64,000 bases of DNA from Pseudonocardiaceae bacterium YIM PH 21723 (GTDB lineage: Bacteria; Actinomycetota; Actinomycetes; Mycobacteriales; Pseudonocardiaceae): NCBI GenBank assembly GCA_003600225.1, contig QZFT01000023.1:1-64000 (forward strand), in the 5' to 3' direction. Shown here in pieces: positions 1-9,083 of the stretch (positions are counted from its first letter, which is position 1; every line of letters begins with the position of its first letter). The notes beneath the pieces are model-generated. The model was given only the letters and a program-made list of their open reading frames with translations, searched no databases and had not been told where the DNA came from. The position numbers were made by a program, and so were the translations under genes.

Positions 1-200
1 CGGATTTGTCGCGTTAGATGCGACAAATCCGCCCACGATCTTGAACAGTTCGGGCGACACGATGCGGAAATGGCGCGACACGCCGCAAGCCTCCAGGCCG
101 GCGTGCCCCCACCCAACACGCAGGCAGGAAAGACGCCCCCGGCCACCCATCTCCCCCTCCAAAGCCCTCCTTCGACAACCACCCAGACCCAGCCCCGACC
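1..200. repeat. Large palindromic intergenic element, copy A (cut by window edge)
   Basis: Right half of the repeat family seen complete at 12240-12664, 19143-19521 and 34320-34772. Positions 1-31 form a perfect 12-bp hairpin with the 7-nt loop gttagat. Positions 52-85 hold the conserved 34-nt central motif with two gcgacac units. Positions about 97-198 are the right arm, with landmarks such as cgtgccccca, aggaaagacg and ccctccaaag. The left arm lies outside the window. The rest of the gap to 347 holds no gene; it carries a possible -10 box (tagact, 309-314) and a strong Shine-Dalgarno run (330-340) for the following regulator. Confidence 0.85.
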
Positions 201-347
201 CCACACGACACATCCAGCGGAGGCCACCCGATCGGCCATCCGAGCTAGCCGGGCGGGTGAATCGGTCCGCGTTCACTCGTTTTGCTGCGGTATCGCACCT
301 CCGCTTCCTAGACTGCGCAGTGGTGCTATGGGGAGGGGGAGAGACGC

Positions 348-3335
348 GTGCCGCAGCCGTACTTCGGTGTGCTCGGCCCCCTAGTCGTCCTGGACCAGAA
401 CACCGAGGTGCTCACCGGCCTCGGCAAGCTGCAACAACGACTCCTGGCCGCCCTGCTCGTCGGTGACGACCGGCCGACCTCCCCCGAGTTCCTCATCGAC
501 CTCATCTGGGCCGAGGACGACGACGGCGCGACCACGGCGGCGTTGCAGGCCCACATCTCCCGGGTCCGGGCCAAACTCCGCCAGGCGCTCGGCGACTCGG
601 TCGCCCTGGAGTACACCTCGCAGGGGTACCGGCTGCACCGCCCGCCCGGCTCCCTGGACCTGGAGCGCTTCCGGACCCTGCTCGCCGCCGAGGAGTTCCA
701 GGCGGCCGCCGAACTGTGGCGGGGCCCGGCGCTGGCCAACCTGTCGGAGGATGTGCGCACCAGGCTGGGCGCGCCGAGCCTGGACCAGCAGTACCTGGAC
801 TGCGTGCGCTCGCTGGCCGCGCAGACCAGGCGGACCGGCTCCCCGGCCGACGCGCTGCCGTTCCTGGAACCGGCCGTGCAGGCCTTCCCGCTCGACGAAC
901 CGACGCACGCCGAGCTGATGCTCTCCCTCGCCGCCGCGGGACGGCAGGCCGACGCGCACGCCGCGTTCACCGCCATCCGGGACCGGCTGCGCGAGGAACT
1001 CGGTGCCGATCCCGGCCCCCAGCTGGCCGATGCCCATCAGCGCATCCTGGACCGAACTCAGCCGGAGGAGAACTGGATCGGTATCCGGCCGCCGGCCGTC
1101 CGGCTGATCGGCCGGGACGCCGAGGTCACCGGGTTGAACGACCTGCTCGACTCGCATCGCCTGGTCACCATCACCGGCCCCGGTGGCGGCGGTAAGACCA
1201 GCCTCGCGCTGCACGGGCTGGCCGCCCGGGACCACCACACCGTGGTCGCGCTGCCGATGGCCTCGATCACCAGCAAACCGGAGCTGGTCAGCGCCCTGGG
1301 CGCGCTCCTGGAGCTCAGCGCGCCCAGCGAGGACGCGCTGCTGGCCCTCGTGCGGGACTGGTTCACCGAACGGGCCGCCGTGCTGCTGCTGGACAACGCT
1401 GAGCACCTCCTGGAGGTGACCGCGGACCTCGTCGACGACCTGCTCCGCAACTGCCCCCGGCTGACCGTGCTGGTCACCTCGCGGCAGCCCCTGCGGATGC
1501 CCGGCGAGCTGGCCTGGACGCTGCCCCCGCTGGCGCTCACCGACCCGCGGCGGCCCGACCCGGACTCCCCCGCGCTCGCCCTGTTCCTGCAACGGGCCAG
1601 GGACAGCGATCCCACCGCCGACCTGTCCGACCTGTCCGCCGCCGCCCGGATCTGCCACCAGGTGGACGGGCTGCCCCTCGCACTGGAACTGGCCGCCGCC
1701 CGGGTGCGGGCGCTGTCGGTCGGCCAGATCGCGGGCAGGCTGACCGGTGGACTGGGCCTCCTCGCCCCCGGGCAGCGCGGGGGCGACGCCCGGCATCGGC
1801 ACCTGGACGCCACCATCGAGTGGTCCTACCAGCTGCTGGAACCCGCCGAACGCACCGTGCTGGAACAGATCTCGGTGTTCCCCAGCGGATTCACCCCCGA
1901 GGCCGCCGAACATGTGGTGCAGGTCGACGGGGACGTGCTCAACACCCTGGTGGAGCTGATCGAGAAGTCCCTGGTGATCGCCTACCAGGACGGCCCGGAG
2001 CGGCGATTCCGGCTGCTGACCGCCGTCCGCGAGTTCGGCTGGGCGAAGCTGGCCGACCAGGAGGGGGTCGCGACCCGGCACTTCCGCTGGCGGCTGCGCA
2101 AGGCCAGGGAACTGTGGCAGATGCCGGAGTTCCTGGAGCGGGTCGCCGAGGCTCGCGCCTGGACCCCGTATCTGGCCGACACCCAGGCCGCCATCCGGTT
2201 CGGCATGAGCCGGGGGCTGTGGTGCGAGGTCACCGAGTGCGTGGTGAGCCTGTTCGACGTGTGGATCGTGCACCCGGGCTACATGGAACAGGCGCTGGAC
2301 TGGTTCACGCAGCTGGCCGAGCACCTGGACGACTGCCCCGCCTGGCTGCGGGTGACCGCGTTGAGCCATCAGGCCAGCTTCGCGGCGCGGGCCCGGCGGT
2401 ACGCCGAGGCGGTGCCGCTGTACGAGCGGGCCTGGGCCGCCGCCGAGTCGGTGCCGGACTCGGACATCGATCTGCGGGAGAAGTGCGACGTCCTCGGTGC
2501 CTACCTCTCGCTGTGCGCCGCCTGTCTGCGGCCGGTGCGGCCGGAGCTGGAACGGCGGCTGGCCGAGATCGCCGAGGCACACACCAGCGACACCAGCGCG
2601 TTCGCCCGGCGCGGGCGCGGCAACCGGATACTGCTGGCCGGCCGGTACGCCGAGCTGCGGGAGTTCCTCACCGATCCGCAGACGCACAAGGCCGCCAGCC
2701 GCGGCTGGCTCGGCGAGTACTACGGCCAGCTGGCGCTGACGGAGATCGCACTCGGCAACGAGGACGCGGCGCTGCGGCATGTGGACCGCCTGCGCGGGCT
2801 GATCGGCAAGGCCGGCAGCCCGGGCAACACCCAGTCCGAGGTCGTCCAGCTGGGCCAGACCCTGCTCGGGCTCGGTCAGCCGGACGCCGCCCTGCTGGAA
2901 CTGGACACGGCCATCGCCCGGTACGAGCAGACCTGGCCCTCGTTCAACCAGCTCGGCATGGCGCAGCCGACCCTGGCGGAGAGCCTGCGCCGCACCGGCC
3001 AGCTCAAACTCGCCCTGCTGGCGCTGCGCCGGGGCATGTCCATCGGGGCCGGCTCCCAGCGTTTCGAGTACCACCTGCCGGCCGTACTGGTGGCCGCCGC
3101 CATCGCGCTCAACCTCGGCGACGCCGAAAACGCCGACAGGCTGGCCGGACTCTGGGATGCTGTCCGGCGCGACCTCGGGCTGGCCGTGCCGGTCGGTTAT
3201 CACGACGCGGCCAGGACGCTGGGACTCGACCTCGCGGCACCCTCGGGCCACCCTGACCCCCGGGCCTGGGATCCCCTCGTACTACAGAACACGATCGAGC
3301 TCGCCGAGGCGTGGGTCATCGACGAGCTCAGCTGA
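348..3335 (+). CDS. SARP/AfsR-type BTAD and NB-ARC transcriptional regulator (paralogue 1)
   Basis: A 995-residue STAND-class regulator. The N-terminus (about 1-95) is an OmpR-like winged helix and about 95-240 a bacterial transcriptional activation (BTAD) domain. An NB-ARC ATPase follows, with Walker A GPGGGGKTS at 277-285, a Walker B-like LLLDNAEHL around 346-354 and a GLPLALELAAARV motif near 441. The rest is a helical, TPR-like sensor region. Proteins of this build activate nearby genes after ATP and ligand binding. The GTG start has a ggggaggggga ribosome site directly upstream. The gene lies 14 bp before a peptide-binding lipoprotein and is a close paralogue of the gene at 5076, pointing to a local duplication. 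Its targets are unknown; the lipoprotein is the natural candidate. Confidence 0.93.
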   Translation: MPQPYFGVLGPLVVLDQNTEVLTGLGKLQQRLLAALLVGDDRPTSPEFLIDLIWAEDDDGATTAALQAHISRVRAKLRQALGDSVALEYTSQGYRLHRPPGSLDLERFRTLLAAEEFQAAAELWRGPALANLSEDVRTRLGAPSLDQQYLDCVRSLAAQTRRTGSPADALPFLEPAVQAFPLDEPTHAELMLSLAAAGRQADAHAAFTAIRDRLREELGADPGPQLADAHQRILDRTQPEENWIGIRPPAVRLIGRDAEVTGLNDLLDSHRLVTITGPGGGGKTSLALHGLAARDHHTVVALPMASITSKPELVSALGALLELSAPSEDALLALVRDWFTERAAVLLLDNAEHLLEVTADLVDDLLRNCPRLTVLVTSRQPLRMPGELAWTLPPLALTDPRRPDPDSPALALFLQRARDSDPTADLSDLSAAARICHQVDGLPLALELAAARVRALSVGQIAGRLTGGLGLLAPGQRGGDARHRHLDATIEWSYQLLEPAERTVLEQISVFPSGFTPEAAEHVVQVDGDVLNTLVELIEKSLVIAYQDGPERRFRLLTAVREFGWAKLADQEGVATRHFRWRLRKARELWQMPEFLERVAEARAWTPYLADTQAAIRFGMSRGLWCEVTECVVSLFDVWIVHPGYMEQALDWFTQLAEHLDDCPAWLRVTALSHQASFAARARRYAEAVPLYERAWAAAESVPDSDIDLREKCDVLGAYLSLCAACLRPVRPELERRLAEIAEAHTSDTSAFARRGRGNRILLAGRYAELREFLTDPQTHKAASRGWLGEYYGQLALTEIALGNEDAALRHVDRLRGLIGKAGSPGNTQSEVVQLGQTLLGLGQPDAALLELDTAIARYEQTWPSFNQLGMAQPTLAESLRRTGQLKLALLALRRGMSIGAGSQRFEYHLPAVLVAAAIALNLGDAENADRLAGLWDAVRRDLGLAVPVGYHDAARTLGLDLAAPSGHPDPRAWDPLVLQNTIELAEAWVIDELS

Positions 3336-3349
3336 CAGGAGCTGTATTC

Positions 3350-4984
3350 ATGCGAAGCCGGATCGGCCTGCTCGTGCTGGCGAGCGCCCTGCTACTCAGT
3401 GGCTGCGGCGGCGGGGACCCCGCGAAACCCGCGACCAAGCAGATCGACATCAACCCGAAGCCGGTGGCGCAGCTGCGCGCCGGCGGGGATCTGCGCTGGC
3501 CGGTGAGCAAGATCGCCTCCCAGTTCAACTACTATCAGGAGAGCGGCCCGGATTCCGATGCCGGCGACGTGTTCGACGCGGTGATGCCCTACCTGTTCCG
3601 CCGGGTGGCCACCGGCGGCACCGAGCCGAACCCGAACTACCTGGTCGCCGCCGAGTCCGATGGGCGGACCGCCACCTACAAGCTGAACCCGAAGGCGGTG
3701 TGGCAGGACGGCAGCCCGTTCGGCTGGCAGGACTTCGACGCCCAGGTGAAGGCGATGAACGGGAGCAACCCGGCCTTCGTCACCAATGGCAACTCCGGCT
3801 ACTCCGACATCACCAAGGTGGAGCGCGGCGCCGACGACCACGAGGTGAAGGTGACCTTCGCCAAGCCGATCGCCGAGTGGCACAGCCTCTTCAACCCGCT
3901 GTACCCGCGGTCCACCATGTCCGACCCGGTGGTGTTCAACACCGGCTGGGCCGACCACCCGCTGACCAGCGGTGGCCCCTTCCGCTTCGAGGCCGCCGAC
4001 CGGGTGGCGGGCACGCTGACCCTGGCGCCGAACGAGAAGTGGTGGGGCGACAGGCCCCGGCTCTCGCGGATCATCTTCCGGGCGGTGGCCAGGGACTCGC
4101 AGGTCCAGTCGTTCATCAACGGTGACCTGGACTGGATCTCCGCCTCCGCCACCGACTACGGCCAGGTCGCCGCGGCGCCGAACAGCGCGGTGCGCAGCGC
4201 CCCCTCCCCCGGCTACCGCCTGCTCACGGTGAACGGCGCCCCCGGCGCGCTGCTGGCCGATCAGCGGCTGCGGGTCGCCGTGCTGCGCGGCATCGACCGC
4301 ACGACGCTGATCCGATCCCAGTTCGCCAAGCTGGCGCCGGATCTGGGCGAGCTGAACAACCACTTCAACTTCCCGGGCACCCGGTACTACCAGGACGACA
4401 GCGGTCCACTGGCCGTCGATCCGGCCGCGGCGGGCAGGAGCCTGGACGAGCTGGGGTGGAAGCCCGGCTCGGATGGCAGGCGGGCCAAGGACGGCAAGCC
4501 GCTGACCGTGCGGATGGTGGTGCAGGCCGGGGACAAGGCCTATACCGACGAGGCCAAGCTGGTGCAGGACATGCTCGGCAAGATCGGCGTCACGGTGCAG
4601 CTGACGACGGTGCCCGCCGGGCAGTACTACCGCGACTACGTGGAGAAGGGCGACTTCGACCTGGCCGGCGTCGGCTGGTCGGGCAGCCCCAACCCGGTGC
4701 AGGACGCCAGCGCCATCTATCTGAGCGGCGAGGCCGGCGCCCGTAACTACGGCAAGATCGGCAGCCCGGAGATCGACGCCCTGTTCGCGAAGGCCGCCAC
4801 CGAAGTGGACGAAGCCAAACGGGCGGCATTGCTCAACCAGGCGGATCACGAACTGTTCGAACTCGGTCACTCCCTGCCGTTGTTCCAAAAGGTGCAATTC
4901 ATCGCCGTACGGTCGAATCTGGCGAACTTCGGCGCGTTCGGATTCGGCGAAACGGATTACGCCGCAATCGGATTCACCTCATGA
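3350..4984 (+). CDS. Orphan ABC-type oligopeptide/substrate-binding lipoprotein (SBP_bac_5 family)
   Basis: A 544-residue exported lipoprotein. Its signal peptide ends in the lipobox LLSGC (Cys19), followed by a family 5 solute-binding fold of the OppA/DppA type. An upstream in-frame GTG at 3311 lies inside the previous gene, so the ATG at 3350 is preferred: caggag lies 8 nt before it and it begins the signal peptide (MRSRIGLLVLAS). No permease or ATPase genes accompany it. Family members bind peptides, opines or nickel complexes outside the membrane. Sandwiched between two AfsR-like regulators, this copy may serve as a sensor or ligand scavenger rather than part of a local importer; that role is inference. 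Confidence 0.9.
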   Translation: MRSRIGLLVLASALLLSGCGGGDPAKPATKQIDINPKPVAQLRAGGDLRWPVSKIASQFNYYQESGPDSDAGDVFDAVMPYLFRRVATGGTEPNPNYLVAAESDGRTATYKLNPKAVWQDGSPFGWQDFDAQVKAMNGSNPAFVTNGNSGYSDITKVERGADDHEVKVTFAKPIAEWHSLFNPLYPRSTMSDPVVFNTGWADHPLTSGGPFRFEAADRVAGTLTLAPNEKWWGDRPRLSRIIFRAVARDSQVQSFINGDLDWISASATDYGQVAAAPNSAVRSAPSPGYRLLTVNGAPGALLADQRLRVAVLRGIDRTTLIRSQFAKLAPDLGELNNHFNFPGTRYYQDDSGPLAVDPAAAGRSLDELGWKPGSDGRRAKDGKPLTVRMVVQAGDKAYTDEAKLVQDMLGKIGVTVQLTTVPAGQYYRDYVEKGDFDLAGVGWSGSPNPVQDASAIYLSGEAGARNYGKIGSPEIDALFAKAATEVDEAKRAALLNQADHELFELGHSLPLFQKVQFIAVRSNLANFGAFGFGETDYAAIGFTS

Positions 4985-5075
4985 GCTGAGGCATCGGTTC
5001 GGTCAAACCCGCCCGAGATTTCGGCCACCGGCATAGAATTCGCCTCAGGCTCACGATATGACGGGAGTGACTGGG

Positions 5076-8000
5076 GTGTCCGCGCCATTGTTCAGCGTCC
5101 TCGGACCGCTTGTGGTCCGCGGACCGAACGACGCCGTCGTACCGGATTTCGGCCGTATGCAGACGCGGTTGCTGGCCGGCCTGCTGCTGAACTCGGACCG
5201 CCCGTGGACCGCCGAGCAGCTCATCGACCTGCTGTGGGATGACGACGATGACACGGCCAACATGCAGGCGTTGCAGGCCCACGTCTCCCGGCTGCGGGCC
5301 AAACTGCGCCGCGCGCTGGGCGATCTCGTCGTGCTGGAACACACCTCGCAGGGCTACCGGTTGCTCCGCCCCGCCGACTCCCTCGACCTGGAGCGGTTCC
5401 GGCGGCTGCGGGGCGGTGACCTGACCGAGCTGGGCCAGGCCTGTGCGTTGTGGCGGGGCAATTGCCTGAGCAACCTGCCCAGTTCGGTGCGCACCGAACT
5501 GGGCGCCCCCCGGTTGGACCAGGAGCGCCTGGAGGCCGTCCGGGCCTACGCCGCCGCCACCCGGGCGGCCGGTGACCCGGCCGCCGGTCTCGGCCAGCTG
5601 GAGACCGTGGTCGCGGCCAATCCACTGGACGAGCCGACCCACGCCGAGCTGATGATCTCCCTCGCGGCGGCGGGCAGGCAGGCGGAGGCACACGCGACCT
5701 TCGCCGCCATCCGGGAACGTCTCGGCGAGGAACTGGGCGTGGATCCCGGTCCCCAGCTGGTGGCCGCGCACCAGCGGGTGCTGACCGCGTACGAGGTGAC
5801 CGCGGAACCGAGCTGGCAGGGCATCCGGCCGCCGGTCACCACGCTGATCGGCCGGGAGAACGCGCTGGCCACGCTGAGCGAACTGCTCACCGACGGACGG
5901 CTGATCACCATCACCGGACCGGGTGGAGCGGGCAAGACCAGCCTGGCGCTGCACGGCCTGCACACCTATGCCGAGGACACCGGCATCGCGGTGGTGGCCC
6001 TGGCGATGAGTTCGCTGGCCAGCAAGCAGGAGCTGGTCAGCGCCCTGGCCGCGACGCTGGAGGTGAGCGCTCCCTCGCAGGAGGCGCTGCTGGTCCGGAT
6101 CCGGGCGGTCTTCGACAAACGGCGCGCGGTGCTGCTGCTGGACAACGCCGAGCACCTCCTGGAACCGGTCATCGAGCTGATCGACGACCTGCTGCGCTCC
6201 TGCCCCGGCCTGACGGTGCTGACCACCTCCCAGCAGGCGCTGCGCATGCCCGGAGAACAGGCGTGGCCGCTACCCCCGCTGCCGCTGCCCAGCCCGGACG
6301 ACGAGCACTCCCCCACCATCGAACTGTTCCGCACCAGGGCCAGGGAGGCCGACCGCACCGTCGACCTCTCCGACGTGGCCGCCATCGCCCGGATCTGCCG
6401 GCGGGTGGACGGCCTGCCCCTCGCCCTGGAACTGGCCGCCGCCCGGGTCCGTGCGCTGTCGGTCAGCCAGATCGCCGACCGGCTCAGCGGTGACCTGTCC
6501 CTGCTCGGCCCCGGCCTGCGCACCGGCGATCCCCGGCACCGGCAGCTGTACGCGACCATCGCGTGGTCCTACGACCTCCTCGATCCGACCGAGCAGTCGG
6601 TGCTGGACCAGATCTCGGTCTTCCGGGGTGGGTTCTCCCCGGAGGCGGCCGAGTTCGTGGTGGACGTGCCCACCGACGTGCTCAACGTGTTGATCGAACT
6701 GATCGACAAGTCCCTGGTCGTGGTCTACGACGACGGCCCCAACCGGCGCTACCGGCTGCTGTCCACGGTGCGGGAGTTCGCCGCCGGGAAACTCGTCGAG
6801 CGGGGCATCGAACTGGAAGTCCTGCGACGGCACTTCGACTGGCGCCACCGCAAGGCCATGGAACTCGATGCGATGACCGAGTTCCTGGTGCGGGTGCGCG
6901 AAGCACGGGCATACACGCCATACCTGGCGGACAACGTCGAGATGATCCGCTTCGGGATCGCCCAGGGCCGGTACCCCGAGGTAATCGAGATGATCCTGGC
7001 GCTGCTGGATGTGTGGATGGTGCACCCTGGTTACACATCCCAGGCCTTCGAATGGCTTACCGAACTGGAGCCGCATCTTCCGATGTGCTCCACGCAGACC
7101 AGGGTCCTCGCCCTGTCCTACCGCGCGGAATTCGCCAGTGGCCTGATCGGCCTGCTGGAAGTACTGCCGATGCAGGAACGGGCATGGGAGGCCGCGCGCG
7201 AGGCACCCGACGCGGAACTGGGTGCCGACCGGAAGAACGGCATCTTGAACTCGCTCATCCGGCTGAACAACCGGATGCTGCGGCCGACTCCGGACGAGCA
7301 GATCGCCGAACTGCTCGCCCTATCCGCGACTCACGACGGCGATAACGGCTGGTCAGCACAGCGTTTGGTGGCCCTGGCCTGGCTGGCTCGTGGCCAGTAC
7401 GAGGAGCTGCTGGCCTTTCTGCTGAACCCGCACACCCATCGCTCAGCGAGCCGCGGCTGGCTCGGCGACTACTACGGAATCTCCGGCCTGTGCCACATCG
7501 CGCTCGGGGCGGAACAACGGGCATACCCGCATGTCGACCGGCTGCGGTCGCTCGTCGGTCAGACCAACAGCCCGTTGGGCACCCTGGGTGAGATCAACAG
7601 GCTGGCTTCCCTGCTGCTGGCGATGGGACAGCCGGACGAGGCATTGACCGCGATGGAGTCGCTGGCCGCCAAGCTGCCCGGCACCATCTCCGACGTGGAC
7701 CGATTCGGTATCCTGCAGATCCCCTGTGCGGAGTCACTGCGCCGGACCGGCCAGTTGAAACTCGCCCTGGAGTCGCTTCGAACCGCGTTCCGGGCCGGCA
7801 ACGGGACGCAGTACTACGAACCACAGGTGTCGGGCGTTCTGCTGACCGCCGCCATCGCGCACAACCTGGGGGATCGGGACAACGCCCAGCGGTTGAGCGG
7901 GCTGTGGACGACTATCGCCGAGAACTGCAATCTCGCCGTACCCGTGCAGTTTCGGGATGTGGCACGCCTGCTGGACATCGATGAGATGCCACATACGGCC

Positions 8001-8078
8001 GGCTCAGCGTGGGATCCGAGGAAGATCCAGGAATCGATCGATTTGGCTGAGGCATGGGTTGTGGACGAACTCAGCTGA
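5076..8078 (+). CDS. SARP/AfsR-type BTAD and NB-ARC transcriptional regulator (paralogue 2)
   Basis: A 1000-residue protein with the same domain order as the gene at 348: winged helix, BTAD, NB-ARC and a long helical C-terminus. Walker A GPGGAGKTS is at about 281-289, DNAEHLLE near 356 and GLPLALELAAARV near 446. The GTG at 5076 is chosen over the ATG at 5058 because gggag lies 8 nt before it and because MSAPLFSVLGPLVV then aligns with the start of paralogue 1. A tagaat box at 5034-5039 could be the -10 of its own promoter. Both paralogues end in the same AEAWV(I/V)DELS tail. The pair differ most in the C-terminal sensor part, as expected if they read different ligands. Confidence 0.92.
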   Translation: MSAPLFSVLGPLVVRGPNDAVVPDFGRMQTRLLAGLLLNSDRPWTAEQLIDLLWDDDDDTANMQALQAHVSRLRAKLRRALGDLVVLEHTSQGYRLLRPADSLDLERFRRLRGGDLTELGQACALWRGNCLSNLPSSVRTELGAPRLDQERLEAVRAYAAATRAAGDPAAGLGQLETVVAANPLDEPTHAELMISLAAAGRQAEAHATFAAIRERLGEELGVDPGPQLVAAHQRVLTAYEVTAEPSWQGIRPPVTTLIGRENALATLSELLTDGRLITITGPGGAGKTSLALHGLHTYAEDTGIAVVALAMSSLASKQELVSALAATLEVSAPSQEALLVRIRAVFDKRRAVLLLDNAEHLLEPVIELIDDLLRSCPGLTVLTTSQQALRMPGEQAWPLPPLPLPSPDDEHSPTIELFRTRAREADRTVDLSDVAAIARICRRVDGLPLALELAAARVRALSVSQIADRLSGDLSLLGPGLRTGDPRHRQLYATIAWSYDLLDPTEQSVLDQISVFRGGFSPEAAEFVVDVPTDVLNVLIELIDKSLVVVYDDGPNRRYRLLSTVREFAAGKLVERGIELEVLRRHFDWRHRKAMELDAMTEFLVRVREARAYTPYLADNVEMIRFGIAQGRYPEVIEMILALLDVWMVHPGYTSQAFEWLTELEPHLPMCSTQTRVLALSYRAEFASGLIGLLEVLPMQERAWEAAREAPDAELGADRKNGILNSLIRLNNRMLRPTPDEQIAELLALSATHDGDNGWSAQRLVALAWLARGQYEELLAFLLNPHTHRSASRGWLGDYYGISGLCHIALGAEQRAYPHVDRLRSLVGQTNSPLGTLGEINRLASLLLAMGQPDEALTAMESLAAKLPGTISDVDRFGILQIPCAESLRRTGQLKLALESLRTAFRAGNGTQYYEPQVSGVLLTAAIAHNLGDRDNAQRLSGLWTTIAENCNLAVPVQFRDVARLLDIDEMPHTAGSAWDPRKIQESIDLAEAWVVDELS

Positions 8079-8105
8079 GCCCGTCCACAACCACCAAGCA
8101 CAGAG

Positions 8106-8297
8106 CTAGTTCTTGCCGCCGTTGCCACCGTGGCAGGTCGGGCAACTGTCGGGGCCGTCCGGCGGCGGCCGCATCGCGGAGTGCTGCGGGTCGGCCGACA
8201 CACCCAGGCCCATAGCGGGCATGCCCACGCCGAGGACCGAAGCGCCCAGGGCTAAGGCGACAAGGCCTTTACGGATTGATGCAAAATTGTCAATCAT
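8106..8297 (-). CDS. Small secreted peptide with a C-terminal CPTCH motif
   Basis: A 63-residue product. MIDNFASIRKGLV is followed by a hydrophobic signal-like stretch, an Ala/Gly-rich junction, then a short mature part ending SCPTCHGGNGGKN. Longer in-frame starts exist up to 8414, but the ATG at 8297 begins the signal peptide and has a G-rich run about 10 nt upstream. CxxCH is the covalent haem c attachment motif and also resembles half a zinc site; neither use is shown. It is convergent with the BTAD regulator at 5076, whose stop lies 27 bp away. Codon use matches the host. I do not recognise a family. Confidence 0.6.
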   Translation of the reverse strand: MIDNFASIRKGLVALALGASVLGVGMPAMGLGVSADPQHSAMRPPPDGPDSCPTCHGGNGGKN

Positions 8298-8640
8298 GAA
8301 TGGGTTTCCCCCCACATTCGTTGTGATCGTTCCCCCCGTGGTTGAAACATCATCAAACGCTTCAACCACCAGCCGAATTGTAGCCAGTTGCACGGGAACT
8401 GGGGAGAGATTCACACCAGTTAATGGTTTCGAGATCTCCAGATAACGGAAAACGCCTTCCCGCTTCCGCTGGACGGCGCAATTCCTGAGCGCTCAGAAAA
8501 TAGTCGCCATGGCACATGGGGCAAGGAGCAGAGCCGCCATCGACGAATTCGGCGGCCTGACAACGGATCCTCAGGCAGTCGGACACACCGGGTTCCGACG
8601 TCTTCCCTGGGGACGGCGATGTGAGGCGGTAGAAACACAC
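8298..8640. other. Low-GC intergenic stretch with a doubtful second CPMCH reading frame
   Basis: Between the small secreted peptide and the ctaF terminator there is no convincing gene. One open frame on the minus strand (8362-8640, 92 codons) contains CPMCHGDYF, echoing the CPTCHGG of the neighbouring peptide. However, its third-position GC is far below that of host genes and it lacks a clear ribosome site. The stretch is likely to hold the promoter for the peptide at 8297. Confidence 0.4.
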
Positions 8641-8672
8641 GAAGGGCCCCCGCCGGGTGGCGGGGGCCCTTC
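8641..8672 (-). terminator. Rho-independent terminator of the ctaC-ctaF transcript
   Basis: Perfect 14-bp GC-rich stem (8641-8654 with 8659-8672) and a four-base loop, 12 bp after the ctaF stop. Confidence 0.85.
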
Positions 8673-8684
8673 AGTGGGAGAAGC

Positions 8685-9083
8685 TCAGTGCTTGGCCGGG
8701 CCGAGGTGGTACTCGAACACCAGGCCGCCGACCATGACCAGGACCAGGCCGATGGCGATGACCAGCAGCCAGATGGCCCAGAAGGCCATGGCGACGCTGG
8801 CGATGGCGGCGGCGAAGGCCAGGCCGACGGGCCAGTAGCTGCCCGGGCTGAAGAAGCCCAGCTCGCCGGCGCCGTCGCTGACCTCGGCGAGGGGGTTGTC
8901 CTCGGGGCGCTCGTCCAAGCGACGGGCCACGAAGCGGAAGTAGGTGCCGACGATCAGCGAGAGACCGCCGGTCAGGGAGATGGCAACGGTGCCGACCGGC
9001 TCCTGCGCCCACACGCCGTAGACGATCGCGGCGAGGAAGAAGAATCCGGTGCAGAACTCGAAGAGTTTCGCTTCGACCTTCAT
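8685..9083 (-). CDS. ctaF: Cytochrome c oxidase subunit 4, actinobacterial type
   Basis: A 132-residue integral membrane protein matching the actinobacterial aa3 oxidase subunit IV. It begins MKVEAKLFEF, has four hydrophobic segments (about 10-30, 35-52, 83-103 and 105-125) and a conserved PGSYWP loop. It belongs to the cytochrome bcc-aa3 supercomplex and contributes to assembly or stability rather than catalysis. The ATG overlaps the ctaC stop by 4 nt (ATGA), so the two are translationally coupled. Position next to ctaC is as in M. tuberculosis Rv2199c-Rv2200c. Confidence 0.93.
   Translation of the reverse strand: MKVEAKLFEFCTGFFFLAAIVYGVWAQEPVGTVAISLTGGLSLIVGTYFRFVARRLDERPEDNPLAEVSDGAGELGFFSPGSYWPVGLAFAAAIASVAMAFWAIWLLVIAIGLVLVMVGGLVFEYHLGPAKH

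Noticed and set aside
381-3251. Very long minus-strand open frame opposite the first regulator
   Set aside because: It is the antisense shadow of a GC-rich gene: Gly/Arg/Pro-rich, no domain motifs and no ribosome site. The plus strand has clear BTAD and NB-ARC motifs.
3392-4897. 501-codon minus-strand frame opposite the binding lipoprotein
   Set aside because: Antisense shadow with no recognisable motifs; the sense strand has a lipobox and solute-binding features.
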